DNA of 5,476 bases from an uncultured Senegalimassilia sp. (GTDB taxonomy: Bacteria; Actinomycetota; Coriobacteriia; Coriobacteriales; Eggerthellaceae): assembly GCF_934632265.1 (NCBI RefSeq), contig NZ_CAKTYH010000128.1:1-5476 (forward strand). The letters run 5' to 3'. The translations under genes and the position numbers were made by a program. The notes under the pieces were generated by a model. The model did not search any database. It was given only the letters and a program-made list of their open reading frames with translations, and was not told the DNA's origin. Shown here piece after piece: positions 5,020-5,476 of this stretch (positions are counted from its first letter, which is position 1; each line of letters opens with the position of its first letter).

Positions 5020-5476
5020 ATGCTGAAAAAGCTCCGCATCAAGTTCATAGCGCTGAACATGGCCACCGTCGCCGTCGTGCTGACGGTGGTCTTCACGACC
5101 ATCTGCGTGGTGAACCATCGGCAAAGCGTCGCCACGGTCGACGCCGCGCTCAACCAGGCCATCGCGCAAGCAGCCGAGCACCAAGGCAAGCAGATGGGGA
5201 AAGGCGCGTCCGACGAGGGCCAGCCGGAATCGGCCGACGGCCAGTCCGCGCCCGACGACGGCGGGGCGGGCGACCCGGCTGTCGCCGACGGCCAAGGAGC
5301 GTCGGCCCAGGTAGCGGAGCAGGCCGGTGCCGCCGCCGCTTCGGCTGCGGGCCGGGAAGACGCCGGGACCGACGCCCTTGCCGGCTCGGCCGATCAGGAG
5401 CTTGCCGTCGCCGATGCCTCCGACGGCGCCGCCGCGCCGCCGACCATCGGCGGGCGTGAGCGCGATGGGGGACAGG
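5020..5476 (+). CDS. Sensor histidine kinase, N-terminal part (runs off window)
   Basis: An open frame of 152 complete codons continues past the right edge. It opens MLKKLRIKFIALNM and has one hydrophobic membrane segment (about 9-31, ending TICVVNHRQ), the usual first transmembrane helix of OmpR-partner kinases. Residues 36-55 form a helix-like start of the extracytoplasmic region. From about 57 to the edge the sequence is Ala/Gly/Asp/Gln-rich, low in complexity and probably disordered. No HAMP, H-box or ATPase domain lies inside the window, so kinase identity rests on position 12 nt after the response regulator and on the N-terminus. The ribosome-binding site is weak (AAGG at 5006-5009 overlapping the upstream stop), suggesting translational coupling. 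Nothing in the visible part names the stimulus. Confidence 0.75.
   Translation, partial: MLKKLRIKFIALNMATVAVVLTVVFTTICVVNHRQSVATVDAALNQAIAQAAEHQGKQMGKGASDEGQPESADGQSAPDDGGAGDPAVADGQGASAQVAEQAGAAAASAAGREDAGTDALAGSADQELAVADASDGAAAPPTIGGRERDGGQ

Noticed and set aside
4749..5459. 236-aa frame overlapping the response regulator end and the kinase start
   Set aside because: Arg/Gly-rich shadow product. The true kinase frame starts at 5020 with a membrane segment and stays open to the edge.

Overview
The window reads as a GC-rich chromosomal segment, most likely from an anaerobic actinobacterium of the Eggerthellaceae (Coriobacteriia). That placement is inferred from three things: high GC with G/C-ending codons, a TorD-family redox chaperone beside a soluble multi-cluster iron-sulfur protein, and an OmpR-type regulator followed by a histidine kinase with a short MLKKLRIKF-type N-terminus. 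No 16S or other phylogenetic marker is present, so this is a lean and not an identification.

Layout: (1) 1-94 holds a strong intrinsic terminator for the leftward operon. (2) 95-1623, minus strand, is a two-gene operon: a 274-aa protein with an acidic N-terminus and two winged-helix-like segments, then a TorD/DmsD-type chaperone whose Shine-Dalgarno sequence lies inside the end of the upstream gene. (3) 1624-2105 is a 482-bp non-coding divergent control region. A leftward promoter (TTGACA-N18-TATCAT) has a 13-bp palindrome inside its spacer and drives a roughly 165-nt leader. A rightward promoter (TTGACA-N18-CATACT) drives a leader of about 90 nt. (4) 2106-4173, plus strand, holds a 276-aa protein of unknown function with an Ala/Pro/Glu-rich linker, then a 394-aa protein with four 4Fe-4S motifs around an MvhD/FlpD-like four-cysteine segment, closed by an intrinsic terminator at 4198-4229. 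(5) 4253-5476 is a two-component system: an OmpR-family response regulator followed by a histidine kinase that runs off the window.

How the genes may work together: TorD-family proteins help mature molybdopterin (DMSO-reductase family) enzymes, and the iron-sulfur protein looks like a cytoplasmic electron-transfer hub. The divergent pair could therefore serve an anaerobic respiratory or reductase system whose catalytic subunit lies outside the window. The two-component system after the terminator looks like a separate unit.

The most notable signal is the leader RNA of the leftward operon. It can fold into an 11-bp closing helix ending beside the Shine-Dalgarno sequence and enclosing three hairpins. 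The last hairpin is followed by a U-rich run and so resembles an attenuator. I do not recognise it as a known riboswitch, and its function is inferred only from base pairing.
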